A stretch of DNA of 64,000 nucleotides, from assembly GCA_964249755.1 (NCBI GenBank), contig CAXUDB010000001.1, positions 992,001 to 1,056,000 on the forward strand. Direction: 5' to 3'. Source of the DNA: Ilyomonas sp964249755. GTDB lineage: Bacteria > Bacteroidota > Bacteroidia > Chitinophagales > Chitinophagaceae. A program made the position numbers and the translations under genes. This document shows positions 34,594 to 42,589 of this stretch, piece by piece. Positions within the stretch are counted from its first letter, which is position 1; each line of letters opens with the position of its first letter. Below the pieces are notes generated by a model, which saw only the letters and a list, made by a program, of their open reading frames with translations, did no database searches and had not been told where the DNA came from.

Positions 34594-35526
34594 TTACGAA
34601 TGAATAACATAGCTGCCGGCAGAACTATTGCTGAGGTTTTTCACCTTCCATTCGTCGCCCTCTGCGCCGATGTCGCCCACCTTCACGGCAATGGTGTTGC
34701 CCTTCAGCACCTGCAATGGCGTTCCCACCGCTACGCCGTTGCTGTACATGGCAAACTGTAGTGTAGTAATGCCTGTATTTTCAAAACCGATAGTAGCTGC
34801 CACATCATACGTGAAAGAAAGCGCCGTTTTGGTTTCGCCTGCACCGATGGTTTCCTCGTCTGCCTTATGGCTGCCGGTATCGTCAATATTGTCCACGGCA
34901 GTAAAGGCATCAAACAAAAAACGGTTGGTGTAGCGGTAGGTGTTCATCTTGCGGCGAATCTTGTTCAGGATCACATCTATCGCCGCCAGGTCGCGATCTA
35001 CCAGCTTGCCCCAGGCTACGGCTTCGCCCTTTTTCTGCTGCGGAAGGGCAGCGCTGTCGGTGTATTTTTTTATTAATCCTGACAGCGTGTTCAGGTCTTC
35101 CTCCGTTATGTTGTGCTCTGCAATGAGAACTGGTTTGATGGCTTCGGAAGTAGCCGTGTTGTACACAAACTGGGCATATTGGATGAGGCGGTTATCGCGG
35201 AAGGCTTGTATCTGCGAAAGGGTAAATTCTACCGAGTTCTGCAGCACAAAATCGTCCACATCATCGGCATAGCTTTCGATAGCGCTGCCAATGTGATCAG
35301 TGAGGTTTTCAAGGGCGGTTTCCGTTTCTTCTTTACTTTCCCCGTAGCCAGTGTTGTCGGCTACGGCTTTCTCATCGTCGTTCCGCATCTTCGCATTGGC
35401 AGCAGTTAGTTGCGGCAAAAGAGTAGCGGTAACAGCGGGGGTAGCTTTTAGGTCGTCTTTGTGTTGAAGGAAAAAAGTTTCTACTTTTTCCGCCCGGCTC
35501 AGGCGGTTTTCCTGCTGGTCGTTCAT
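34594..35526 (-). CDS. Hypothetical helical protein with C-terminal beta domain
   Basis: 310 residues from ATG 35526; the longer frame enters an intergenic repeat and is rejected. About residues 1-215 are predicted helical (NRLSRAEKVETFFLQH, FTLSQIQAFRDNRLIQYAQFVYNTA, EEDLNTLSGLIKKYTD, AAIDVILNKIRRKM). The last ~85 residues look like a beta-sandwich (TGITTLQFAMYSNGVAVG, VKVGDIGAEGDEWKVKNLS). The helical part is like a family of unnamed Bacteroidota proteins I have seen beginning with QEN+LS. No signal peptide. A 21-bp array follows its stop. Confidence 0.7.
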   Translation of the reverse strand: MNDQQENRLSRAEKVETFFLQHKDDLKATPAVTATLLPQLTAANAKMRNDDEKAVADNTGYGESKEETETALENLTDHIGSAIESYADDVDDFVLQNSVEFTLSQIQAFRDNRLIQYAQFVYNTATSEAIKPVLIAEHNITEEDLNTLSGLIKKYTDSAALPQQKKGEAVAWGKLVDRDLAAIDVILNKIRRKMNTYRYTNRFLFDAFTAVDNIDDTGSHKADEETIGAGETKTALSFTYDVAATIGFENTGITTLQFAMYSNGVAVGTPLQVLKGNTIAVKVGDIGAEGDEWKVKNLSNSSAGSYVIHS

Positions 35527-35590
35527 GGCAAGTTTTAGTTTTTTGTTAGAGATGATTTTTTGAAGTGATGAAGATAAAAAAGTTTTGGAA

Positions 35591-35798
35591 AAGTGAGAGG
35601 TGAGAACTGAGAGGTAAGTAGTGAGAAGCGAGCTGCATTCGTCATTGCGAGCGCAGCGAAGCAATCGTATTACGCGGTAAGTACTGATAGTAAACCGTAA
35701 ATCGGCTAACCTTATTTACCCACTATTCACTACTTACCACTCAATAGCAGCACTCACCGCAGTCCACAGATTGCTTCGCTGCGCTCGCCATGACGAAT
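35591..35798. repeat. Nested intergenic inverted repeat (CGTCATTGCGAG family)
   Basis: 30-bp arms with one mismatch (35637-35666, starting ATTCGTCATTGCGAGCGCAG; and 35769-35798) bracket ~100 bp. The arms are the dispersed CGTCATTGCGAGCGCAGCG element familiar from many Bacteroidota; they also create spurious ORF starts reading MLRCAR(N/H)DE on both sides. Inside and outside are TGAGAGGTGAGAACTGAGAG-type words with partial inverse copies (CACTACTTACCACTC). Confidence 0.85.
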
Positions 35799-35886
35799 AC
35801 ATACCCCTAATCCCTTCCGGCGAAAATTTTTACCGGCGCTTTTCCGCCGTTTACCGGCGGCTTACGCTTCCTTTGCCTAACCGTCC

Positions 35887-35917
35887 TTTCCATCGGCTGC
35901 GCAGCGGTATAGCTTTG
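35887..35917 (+). promoter_or_regulatory. Bacteroidota-type promoter of the LiaF-like gene
   Basis: TTTC (35887-35890), a 19-bp spacer, and TAGCTTTG (35910-35917, consensus TAnnTTTG). Predicted transcription start is near 35924, giving a ~17-nt leader before ATG 35941. Confidence 0.6.
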
Positions 35918-35940
35918 TGTCAACAAAAAAATCAAAAACA

Positions 35941-36714
35941 ATGGAAAGCCAAATGATCATGAAACAAGATAACAACATTCAACAGAACAGCCGGGTGTGG
36001 ACCGGCATTTTACTCGTAGCCGTCGGTGCTGTTTTATTTGCCGTAAAAGCGGGTGTTGATGTGCCGCGCTGGCTCTATAGCTGGGAAACCTTTTTAATTG
36101 GTATCGGCATCGTGGTAGGCATCCGCCATAAATTCAGAAACCCGGGTGCCTTTATTATGATCTTCGTTGGCGCCGCCTTCCTGGCCGATGAATATCTCGC
36201 CGATATGAACCTACATGCCTACATCTGGCCGGCTGCCATCATTCTCCTGGGCTTGTTCTTTATCCTTCGACCCAAAGCCACATTGAAAACGAAGAAGCAG
36301 TGGCCTCAAACTTACGAAGCGACTGGAACGGGCTGGCAGAGCGGGTTTCAGCCAGAGCTTACGGGTGCCATTGTAAGCGGTGAAGATGTGTTGGATGTAA
36401 CAGCCGTGTTTGGTGGGGTGAAGAAAAAGCTTATTTCCAAAACTTTCCGGGGTGGTGATATTACTGCCTTTATGGGTGGTGCCGAAATAGACCTGATGAG
36501 CGCCGACATACAAGGCACTGCCGTGCTGGATGTATCAGCCGTGTTTGGTGGCGTAAAGCTCATTATTCCTGCCGACTGGAAGGTGCAGAACAGCGCCACT
36601 GCCGTGTTTGGCGGTATAGAAGACAAACGTATTACCCCGTCTGCTTTTAGCAACAAGGTGTTGGTGATAGATGGTGCAGCCGTGTTTGGCGGCATCGAGC
36701 TGAAAAGCTATTAA
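35941..36714 (+). CDS. LiaF-like membrane protein (DUF5668/LiaF transmembrane plus C-terminal domain)
   Basis: 257 residues from ATG 35941. Four short membrane helices (about 18-110, including VWTGILLVAVGAVLFAVKAG and AAIILLGLFFILRP), then a beta-helical C-terminal domain with repeated AVFGG motifs (VTAVFGGVKKKL, VSAVFGGVKLII, ATAVFGGIEDK, AAVFGGIELK). In Firmicutes LiaF restrains the LiaRS envelope-stress kinase. Here a LytS-type kinase and LytTR regulator lie just downstream, which suggests a sensing role for this protein (inference). Confidence 0.85.
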   Translation: MESQMIMKQDNNIQQNSRVWTGILLVAVGAVLFAVKAGVDVPRWLYSWETFLIGIGIVVGIRHKFRNPGAFIMIFVGAAFLADEYLADMNLHAYIWPAAIILLGLFFILRPKATLKTKKQWPQTYEATGTGWQSGFQPELTGAIVSGEDVLDVTAVFGGVKKKLISKTFRGGDITAFMGGAEIDLMSADIQGTAVLDVSAVFGGVKLIIPADWKVQNSATAVFGGIEDKRITPSAFSNKVLVIDGAAVFGGIELKSY

Positions 36715-36721
36715 CTAAAAA

Positions 36722-36785
36722 GTGAAAGGTGAGAAGTGAGAGGTCAAACTCATTAATCACTCACCTCTCGCTTTTCACTTCTCAC
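36722..36785. repeat. GTGAGAAGTGAGAGGT imperfect palindrome
   Basis: GTGAAAGGTGAGAAGTGAGA (36722 on) is imperfectly complementary to the right part that ends CTTTTCACTTCTCAC (36771-36785). It lies between the LiaF-like gene and the DUF4288 gene and shares wording with 35591-35632. Confidence 0.65.
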
Positions 36786-36799
36786 AATCTGTATTTATT

Positions 36800-37159
36800 A
36801 TGAACTGGTATATAGCAAAACTCGTCTATCAGGTGGTATATGGTAATGGGCTGTATAATGCCCAGTTTAGTGAACAGCTTCGCCTGGTGGAAGCCACCGA
36901 TGAAGTGCATGCCTTTACCAAGGCACAACTGCTGGGGCACAAAGAAGAGAGCACACTGTATGACGAAACGGAAGCGCTCCTTCAATGGAAGTTTATAGAT
37001 GTTTGCGAGCTGATTTTGCTGAGCGAAATGGCTGATGGCGCAGAAGTAGCATCGCAGATGAATGAACCTGCCTGCGCAAAAGCCTATCTCAAAAACATAA
37101 AGCGCCAGGCATCGCAACTGCTGGCAGAGAGCTGCAACAATTGCTTTCAACAAAACTGA
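36800..37159 (+). CDS. DUF4288 domain-containing protein
   Basis: 119 residues. MNWYIAKLVYQVVYGNG opens the domain; FSEQLRLVEATDEVHAFTKAQLLGHKEE and LLQWKFIDVCELILLSEM are the family blocks. It is small and probably cytosolic, of unknown role. Its TGA overlaps the ATG of the histidine kinase, so translational coupling into the two-component genes is likely. Confidence 0.85.
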   Translation: MNWYIAKLVYQVVYGNGLYNAQFSEQLRLVEATDEVHAFTKAQLLGHKEESTLYDETEALLQWKFIDVCELILLSEMADGAEVASQMNEPACAKAYLKNIKRQASQLLAESCNNCFQQN

Positions 37160-38226
37160 TGTTTCCTGTGGCAGCGAAATCTTTTTTCAATAAGAAAACG
37201 GCATCCGGCTTTACTGGCTGGTCGCTGCTATGGGTAGGGCTTCAAACATTCATTCTTAGTAAATATACCGGCAGCTGGAGCATTAGTCTCACAGATGCAC
37301 TGGTGAGCATGAGTTTGATAACGGCAGCCTGCCTTGTGGTCATTAATAACTTCCGCTACTATCTGCCGGGGCAGGAGCAGTTCTGGTATATTGCTATCAT
37401 CAGCCTGGCGCTGGGCGGCGTCACTACAGGGCTTTCCACCTTTGCACTGCACCTCCTATTCATGAAGCAAACCGCTTATCATGCGTTAATCAGCCAGTCG
37501 TGGCTGCTGCGGTATGCGCTTTCTGTGCTGTTGATTGCCTGTACAGGTATTATTGGTTTGCTGTGGTATTCGCTACAGGAAGGCAAGGAGCGCGAAGCCC
37601 GCGCCAACAGTGCAGAGAAAATGTTGAAAGAAGCGGAGCTGTTTAAGCTAAGACAGCAGCTGCAACCGCATTTTTTGTTCAATAGCCTGAACTCAATCTC
37701 TGCGCTCACCATCAGCGATGCCAAAGCTGCCCGGCATATGATACAGCAGTTGAGTGATTTTTTGCGAAGCACTCTGCAGCGCAATGAACAGCAACTGATA
37801 CCGCTTGCCGAAGAACTAAACCAGTTGGTTTTGTATCTCGATATAGAAAAGGTTCGGTTTGGTCATCGCCTGCAAACCAGCATTACATGCAGTGGTGAAG
37901 TGGCGCAAATGAAGCTGCCGGCTCTGCTGTTGCAACCCGCTGTAGAGAATGCCATTAAGTTTGGGTTGTATGATACGCTGGATGATGTGACGATAGAAAT
38001 AGAAGCCTCAAAAAAGGAAGACGATCTGGTTCTTACCATCCGCAACCCGTTTGATGCTGATACCGCGCAGCCCGCCGGTGGCACAGGTTTCGGGCTGCAA
38101 TCTATCCGGCGAAGACTGTACCTGCTGTATGCCCGGCAAGACCTGATGCAAACTCAGCAAGAGGCTGGCATCTTTACCGTCACCATCCTGATTCCTTCTT
38201 TACCGCAAAACAAATCAACCTTATGA
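37159..38226 (+). CDS. LytS-type sensor histidine kinase
   Basis: 355 residues from ATG 37159. Four membrane helices fill about residues 15-145 with little extracellular sequence, so sensing is probably within the membrane. The phospho-acceptor block LRQQLQPHFLFNSLNSISALT (His ~170) is the His_kinase PF06580 type, then ATP-binding LLQPAVENAIKFGL (N box) and GGTGFGLQSIRRRL (G box). It overlaps the regulator gene by 4 bp (ATGA), so the pair is translated together. Confidence 0.93.
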   Translation: MFPVAAKSFFNKKTASGFTGWSLLWVGLQTFILSKYTGSWSISLTDALVSMSLITAACLVVINNFRYYLPGQEQFWYIAIISLALGGVTTGLSTFALHLLFMKQTAYHALISQSWLLRYALSVLLIACTGIIGLLWYSLQEGKEREARANSAEKMLKEAELFKLRQQLQPHFLFNSLNSISALTISDAKAARHMIQQLSDFLRSTLQRNEQQLIPLAEELNQLVLYLDIEKVRFGHRLQTSITCSGEVAQMKLPALLLQPAVENAIKFGLYDTLDDVTIEIEASKKEDDLVLTIRNPFDADTAQPAGGTGFGLQSIRRRLYLLYARQDLMQTQQEAGIFTVTILIPSLPQNKSTL

Positions 38227-38966
38227 ATGTTCTGATTATAGACGATGAGCCATTAGCAAGAAGCATTGTAAAAGAATACCTGGGCAGTTATGCCGACATC
38301 ACCGTAGCACAGGAATGCAGTAATGGTTTTGAAGGTGTAAAAGCCGTACAGGAGCATAAGCCGGATTTGATTTTTCTCGATATTCAAATGCCTAAGATTA
38401 ATGGCTTCGAAATGCTGGAGTTAATAGAAAATCCACCACCTGTTATCTTCACCACTGCGTTTGATGAATATGCTATTAAAGCTTTTGATACCCATGCAGT
38501 GGATTATTTATTGAAGCCGTTTGATAAGGAGCGTTTTGATAAGGCATTGCAAAAGCTTGCAGCGCAAAGAGGTAATGCCGGGAAGGCTTCAACGCCTGCT
38601 CCTGCTTTGCTGGAAACGGCGTCAGAAAGCCCGGCGCAAAGCCATCGCATCGTGGTGAAGGATGGCAGCAAAATTAAAATCATCCCGACCGCACAACTGC
38701 TGTATATAGAAGCTGCGGACGATTATGTAAAGCTCTTTACGCCCGAAGGTTCCTTCCTAAAGAATAAAACCATGGCTTATTATGAAAAGCTGCTGGCAGC
38801 GCAGGGCTTTCTCCGTATTCATCGTTCTTACCTCGTAAACAGCAGCCTTATTACCCGAATTGACGCCTACGAAAAAGAAGGGCATCTCGTTTCGTTAAGA
38901 GGTGGGAAGACATTGCCCGTAAGCAAAACAGGGTATGCAAAACTGAAGGAGCAACTAGGTATATAA
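38223..38966 (+). CDS. LytTR-family response regulator
   Basis: 247 residues. Receiver domain 1-120 with acidic DDE at 7-9, phospho-acceptor Asp53 in LIFLDIQMP, and Lys in YLLKPFD. The DNA-binding LytTR domain is ~140-245 (IVVKDGSKIKIIPTAQLLYIEAADDYVKLFT, FLRIHRSYLVNSSLI). It is the partner of the kinase at 37159 and may control the upstream LiaF-like gene (inference). Confidence 0.94.
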   Translation: MNVLIIDDEPLARSIVKEYLGSYADITVAQECSNGFEGVKAVQEHKPDLIFLDIQMPKINGFEMLELIENPPPVIFTTAFDEYAIKAFDTHAVDYLLKPFDKERFDKALQKLAAQRGNAGKASTPAPALLETASESPAQSHRIVVKDGSKIKIIPTAQLLYIEAADDYVKLFTPEGSFLKNKTMAYYEKLLAAQGFLRIHRSYLVNSSLITRIDAYEKEGHLVSLRGGKTLPVSKTGYAKLKEQLGI

Positions 38967-39040
38967 ACGGGTGTGGTGTTAAAGAAAAGCGGTTTGTCTT
39001 GCTTGGCTCCAGTTTTGTTTAGATAATAAAAACACACACT

Positions 39041-39421
39041 ATGAAAAAGATAATTGTATTGGCTTTGACGCTTACTGTAAGCGCTTATGCCTTCTCGCAA
39101 GACAGTTCTACCATGCGCCCGATGGGTGGCGACAGTATGGGTATGATGCACCATAAGATGATGAAAGGTGGAAAGATGAAAGACTGTATTATGATGCATG
39201 ACGGAATGCCGATGGTAATGAAGGGTGGACAGACGATGACAATGGATCAGCAGATGACCCTGACAAACGGTACCGTGGTAATGACAGATGGCACCGTGAA
39301 AATGAAAGATGGCAAAACGAAAATGATGAAAGACGGAGACTGCATCTACATGGATGGTACAATGAGTAAAATGCCGATGAAAGGCATGAATAAAATGAAG
39401 AAAGACAGTACAATGATGTAA
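39041..39421 (+). CDS. DUF6799 protein, Met/Lys-rich secreted
   Basis: 126 residues. A signal peptide (1-19, ending AFSQ) is followed by sequence very rich in Met, Lys, Gly and His (MGMMHHKMMKGGKMKD, KMPMKGMNKMKKD). Two DUF6799-like beta repeats are visible: CIMMHDGMPMVMKGGQTMTMDQQMTL and CIYMDG. The Met/His pattern suggests binding of copper or silver in the periplasm; that is an inference from composition. Confidence 0.78.
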   Translation: MKKIIVLALTLTVSAYAFSQDSSTMRPMGGDSMGMMHHKMMKGGKMKDCIMMHDGMPMVMKGGQTMTMDQQMTLTNGTVVMTDGTVKMKDGKTKMMKDGDCIYMDGTMSKMPMKGMNKMKKDSTMM

Positions 39422-39449
39422 GCTATTGTAACTTACCTAAACGGAAGAA

Positions 39450-39478
39450 AAGAGCCATCATAACTGATGGCTTTTTTA
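39450..39478 (+). terminator. Terminator after the DUF6799 gene
   Basis: AGCCATCA and TGATGGCT form a perfect stem around TAAC, followed by TTTTT. Confidence 0.88.
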
Positions 39479-39579
39479 TGTGCTTGATAATCGCTGACCT
39501 ATGTAGTCGTTTTGATTTGTCTTTCTGCCGAAGTGCTGGAAATCTACTGCACAGATGCTGTAGCTTTGTCTCAACTATC

Positions 39580-40428
39580 ATGAATCAGAATCTTTCAGGT
39601 GCTTCCTCTCATACTTCCATTGGTGTGTTCGATTCGGGCTATGGCGGGCTTACCGTACTGAAAGCTATTGTGCAGAAGCTGCCGCAATACAATTACATCT
39701 ATTTAGGTGATAACGCCCGCGCGCCCTATGGCAACCGGTCGTTCGAGACAGTCTATCACTATACCTGGCAATGCGTGAAATGGTTGTTTGAACGGGGTTG
39801 CCCTCTGGTGATACTGGCTTGCAACACCGCTTCGGCTAAGGCTTTGCGCACTATACAGCAAAACGATTTGCCACAGATGAATGATCCAACCAAAAGAGTG
39901 CTGGGTGTTATTCGCCCGACCTCGGAAGTGATTGGGACTTTTAGCCGGAACAAAAAGATAGGCGTGATGGCTACCAAAGGGACGGTGGTTTCGCAATCTT
40001 ATGTGATTGAGATTAATAAATTCTTTCCGGATGTGGAAGTGATTCAGGAAGCCTGCCCGATGTGGGTGCCATTGGTGGAGAACAATGAACACGAGCATCA
40101 TGGCGCAAATTATTTCATCAAAAAAAATATTGATGAACTGATAAAAAAAGACCGCCGGATTGATACGGTGCTGCTTGCCTGTACGCATTATCCTTTATTG
40201 ATGAACAAGATCAGTGAATACATGCCGGTAGATGTGAAAGTAGTATCGCAGGGTAATATTGTAGCCAAGAGCTTGGACGATTACTTACAGCGTCATCCTG
40301 AAATAGAATCGAAACTGGGCACCTTTGCAGAGCGCTCTTTTTATACCACCGACAGTACTAATGATTTTGATGCACAGGCAGAAAAGTTTTACGGCGAAAA
40401 AGTGAAGTCGGAGTTTGTAGAACTGTGA
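39580..40428 (+). CDS. murI: Glutamate racemase
   Basis: 282 residues from ATG 39580; earlier in-frame sequence back to 39478 overlaps the terminator and is rejected. It makes D-glutamate for peptidoglycan. Motifs: IGVFDSGYGGLTVLKAI, GDNARAPYG, the first catalytic Cys in ILACNTASAKAL, and the second in VLLACTHYPLL. A TAGCTTTG box at 39561-39568 lies just before the start but lacks a good -33 element. Confidence 0.96.
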   Translation: MNQNLSGASSHTSIGVFDSGYGGLTVLKAIVQKLPQYNYIYLGDNARAPYGNRSFETVYHYTWQCVKWLFERGCPLVILACNTASAKALRTIQQNDLPQMNDPTKRVLGVIRPTSEVIGTFSRNKKIGVMATKGTVVSQSYVIEINKFFPDVEVIQEACPMWVPLVENNEHEHHGANYFIKKNIDELIKKDRRIDTVLLACTHYPLLMNKISEYMPVDVKVVSQGNIVAKSLDDYLQRHPEIESKLGTFAERSFYTTDSTNDFDAQAEKFYGEKVKSEFVEL

Positions 40429-40571
40429 GCCGCAAGCTGTGAGCGGCGAGCTATGAGTTGTAAGCTACAAGCTTTTAGCATCAAGCTACAAGGAAAATCC
40501 AAATTGCGCACCTGTTCTCTCCTGAACTTATTAAACAAAACTCATAGCTCACTGCTCATAGCTTGCTGCCT
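40429..40571. repeat. GAGCTATGAGTT inverted repeat with wordy spacer
   Basis: GAGCTATGAGTT (40448-40459) and AACTCATAGCTC (40539-40550) are perfect 12-bp arms. Around them are repeats of AGCTGTGAGC/AGCTATGAG/AGCTACAAG on the left and CATAGCTCACTGCTCATAGC on the right. It follows the murI stop and precedes the rpmH promoter. Confidence 0.7.
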
Positions 40572-40611
40572 TTTGCTTGTTACGCTCTTCTTAAATCTTA
40601 TTGCTTTACCC

Positions 40612-40642
40612 TTGCATCTTCCCCAACTTTTCTATACATTTG
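40612..40642 (+). promoter_or_regulatory. Promoter of rpmH
   Basis: TTG (40612-40614), 20-bp spacer, then TACATTTG (40635-40642), matching the Bacteroidota -33/-7 pattern. The predicted start near 40649 leaves an ~80-nt leader before rpmH. Confidence 0.65.
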
Positions 40643-40729
40643 CCGCCCTTTCACCGGGCGGGCAGTGATGGTGACTGCACGACTGAGACGGACACAACAA
40701 TATTTGTAAGACTTAAGTAAATAACATTT

Positions 40730-40885
40730 ATGAAACGTACATTCCAGCCGCACAACCGCCGCCGCAAATCGGTGCATGGTTTCCGCAAGCGCATGCAAAC
40801 GGCAAACGGCCGCAAAGTATTGGCCAGCCGCCGCGCGAAAGGTCGTCACAAACTCACGGTTTCCGACGAAAGAAAACTGAAATAG
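40730..40885 (+). CDS. rpmH: 50S ribosomal protein L34
   Basis: 51 residues starting MKRTFQPHNRRRKSVHGFRK and ending VSDERKLK. L34 is a small, very basic protein of the large ribosomal subunit. The TFQPHNRRR and GRKVLASRRAKGRHKLTV blocks are invariant in the family. It heads the classical rpmH-rnpA-yidD order. dnaA, often nearby in other phyla, is not in the window. Confidence 0.97.
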   Translation: MKRTFQPHNRRRKSVHGFRKRMQTANGRKVLASRRAKGRHKLTVSDERKLK

Positions 40886-40923
40886 ACTTTATTCCCTTAT
40901 GCGGGAAAAGCAGAGATTATACA

Positions 40924-40946
40924 GAGCCTCCATCGTGAGGCTTTTT
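40924..40946 (+). terminator. Terminator after rpmH
   Basis: AGCCTC and GAGGCT pair around a 6-nt loop, followed by TTTTTG. It probably lets L34 be made in excess of the downstream rnpA-yidD. Confidence 0.78.
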
Positions 40947-41008
40947 GTTTTGGCAGTCTTACCTTTATAGGAAGATTGAACTTTATTATGGCTGCTGATT
41001 GAAAGCAT

Positions 41009-41407
41009 ATGCCTCATACATTTACCTATGGAAAGAAAGAAAAGCTGAAGCGCCGGAAGCAGCTTGCGGAACTATTTAGCCATAAGCAATCGTTTCTGCA
41101 CTTTCCGGTGAAGGTGTTTTATATGCAGCCTTTGCAGCCATTGGATAATACAGTGAAAGCAGGTGTAGGCGCCAACAGCCGAAACTTTAAAAAAGCGGTT
41201 CATCGTAACCGCATCAAGCGCCTGCTGCGCGAGGCTTACCGGCTGAACAAGCTTCCCTTGCATCAATATCTGGCGGAACATAACAAACAGGCGGTTGTTT
41301 TCTTTTTGTACATAGATAAAGTGCTTCCGCAAAAGGGCGTTCTGCAAAATAAAATGCCTCTTATTATACAAGAACTTATCAAGCGATTGAATGAAGAAAC
41401 TTCTTAA
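41009..41407 (+). CDS. rnpA: Ribonuclease P protein component
   Basis: 132 residues. It binds the RNase P RNA to process tRNA 5' ends. The family hallmark is NFKKAVHRNRIKRLLREAYR at about 67-86; the N-terminal KKEKLKRRKQLAELF is the usual opening and the C-terminal QELIKRL helix closes the fold. It overlaps yidD by 17 bp, a strong sign of coupled translation. Confidence 0.95.
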   Translation: MPHTFTYGKKEKLKRRKQLAELFSHKQSFLHFPVKVFYMQPLQPLDNTVKAGVGANSRNFKKAVHRNRIKRLLREAYRLNKLPLHQYLAEHNKQAVVFFLYIDKVLPQKGVLQNKMPLIIQELIKRLNEETS

Positions 41408-41621
41408 ATTACTGAGTTACCCATTTATCTTTTTGATCCTTGTTTATCAAAAAATCATCTCGCCGATACTGGGACCGAAATGCCGGTTCACGCCTACCTG
41501 TTCGAATTACTCGTTAGAGGCGTTTAAGAAGTACGGTTTGCTGAAAGGGTTTTGGTTGTCGGTAAAACGTATTGCCCGCTGTCATCCTTGGGGTGGGCAT
41601 GGATATGACCCGGTGCCGTAG
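41391..41621 (+). CDS. yidD: Membrane protein insertion efficiency factor YidD
   Basis: 76 residues. An amphipathic hydrophobic N-terminus (PFIFLILVYQKIISPILGPKC in pieces) leads into CRFTPTCSNYSLEAFKKYG and the C-terminal RIARCHPWGGHGYDPVP, all diagnostic. YidD aids YidC-dependent insertion at the inner membrane. Its stop codon abuts the palindrome at 41624. Confidence 0.96.
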   Translation: MKKLLKLLSYPFIFLILVYQKIISPILGPKCRFTPTCSNYSLEAFKKYGLLKGFWLSVKRIARCHPWGGHGYDPVP

Positions 41622-41623
41622 GT

Positions 41624-41750
41624 AGTCGGGAAGTCGGCAAGTCAGTAAAGTTGGAAAGTCCGGAAGAAAAGAAGTTGATGAAACAGAACTTCTTTTCTTC
41701 CGGACTTTTTTGCTTTAATATTCGTCAATGGACTTACTGACTTCCCGACT
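41624..41750. repeat. Nested palindrome, AGTCGGGAAGTC family, doubling as terminator
   Basis: Outer arms AGTCGGGAAGTC (41624-41635) and GACTTCCCGACT (41739-41750) are perfect. Inside is a perfect 22-bp hairpin (41655-41676 with 41687-41708, starting AAAGTCCGGAAGAAAAG) followed by TTTT, which can end yidD transcription. The outer wording AGTCGGGAAGTCGGCAAGTC is shared with the element inside ispG at 55063-55148. Confidence 0.85.
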
Positions 41751-41756
41751 TTATAA

Positions 41757-42359
41757 TTACTGATTGGGAGAGGGCGGTGCAATGGTCATCTTCTGCAGCT
41801 TTTCTAATGTTTCTCTGATATCCTTACTAGTATAAAACTTATAAACTTCGGGTGCTTTGTCGCCGGTTTGTTCCAGTGTGGTCATAGAGTTAAACGGCCC
41901 CACGAGAATGGCATCTTTGTTATCCGTGATCTCCACGGCTTTGCCAGGGAGAATGTAAAAATTTTTACCAGCCGAAACGTTGCCGTTTAGCAATTGCTGC
42001 ACAGAATCTATGCGGTGCTTCAGGTCGTCCTGTGTGATGACTCTGGCTTCACTGGCGGGTGCATTGTAGTTTTGATAACTGCCAATGATAGTATCGGTTT
42101 TAGCATTGAGAACATAATAGCCGGCAGCGGGAATATCGGCAGAGAACTTATTGCTGCCAGCGGTAACCTGCAAGGTGAGCGGCTCGTTTGCCGGGAATTC
42201 AACAGTTTGCTCTTCGTGGCTGGTGCCGCTTTCTACGGTGATGGTTTTTGCCTCTTTGTCTACGGTGGCTTTGCCTTTGGACATGATGAGGATTTTTTTG
42301 GTGCCACTGCTGCAGGAAGCGAAGATGAGGATGGTGATGATGGAGAGAATGGTTTTCAT
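41757..42359 (-). CDS. Hypothetical lipoprotein
   Basis: 200 residues from ATG 42359; the frame reaches 42431 but the lipoprotein signal starts here (MKTILSIITILIFASCSSG, lipobox FASC, Cys16). The mature part holds a beta-rich region (ATVDKEAKTITVESGTSHEEQTVEF) and a C-terminal helical tail ending in Pro/Asn. No family is recognised. Outer-membrane or periplasmic anchoring is inferred. Confidence 0.75.
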   Translation of the reverse strand: MKTILSIITILIFASCSSGTKKILIMSKGKATVDKEAKTITVESGTSHEEQTVEFPANEPLTLQVTAGSNKFSADIPAAGYYVLNAKTDTIIGSYQNYNAPASEARVITQDDLKHRIDSVQQLLNGNVSAGKNFYILPGKAVEITDNKDAILVGPFNSMTTLEQTGDKAPEVYKFYTSKDIRETLEKLQKMTIAPPSPNQ

Positions 42360-42544
42360 TAGATGAATTTTGAGTTTGCGATCTATATTATTAAAGTTAC
42401 CTGATGAGAATTCAGTTGTCGGATTCCGCACAAAGCTGCCTGCCAGTTGGGTTTAATTAAAATGCATTGTTGGCAGCAATTGCGGAATGACGTGCTTCAT
42501 TGATTACCGGGTAGGCGCTTATCCTTCTTTTATTACCCTAAAAA

Positions 42545-42573
42545 TAAAAAGCCACCGGGGATGAACCGGTGGC
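42545..42573 (-). terminator. Terminator of the superoxide dismutase gene
   Basis: Read on the minus strand, GCCACCGG pairs with CCGGTGGC across a short loop, followed by TTTTTATTTTT. Confidence 0.85.
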
Positions 42574-42589
42574 AATTAATAGTAAGTGA

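Noticed and set aside
35526..35664. Longer N-terminus of the 34594 gene (MLRCARNDE...)
   Set aside because: This peptide is the translation of a dispersed repeat; ATG 35526 fits the family start.
40612..41621. Replication origin near rpmH-rnpA
   Set aside because: No dnaA or dnaN and no cluster of DnaA boxes.
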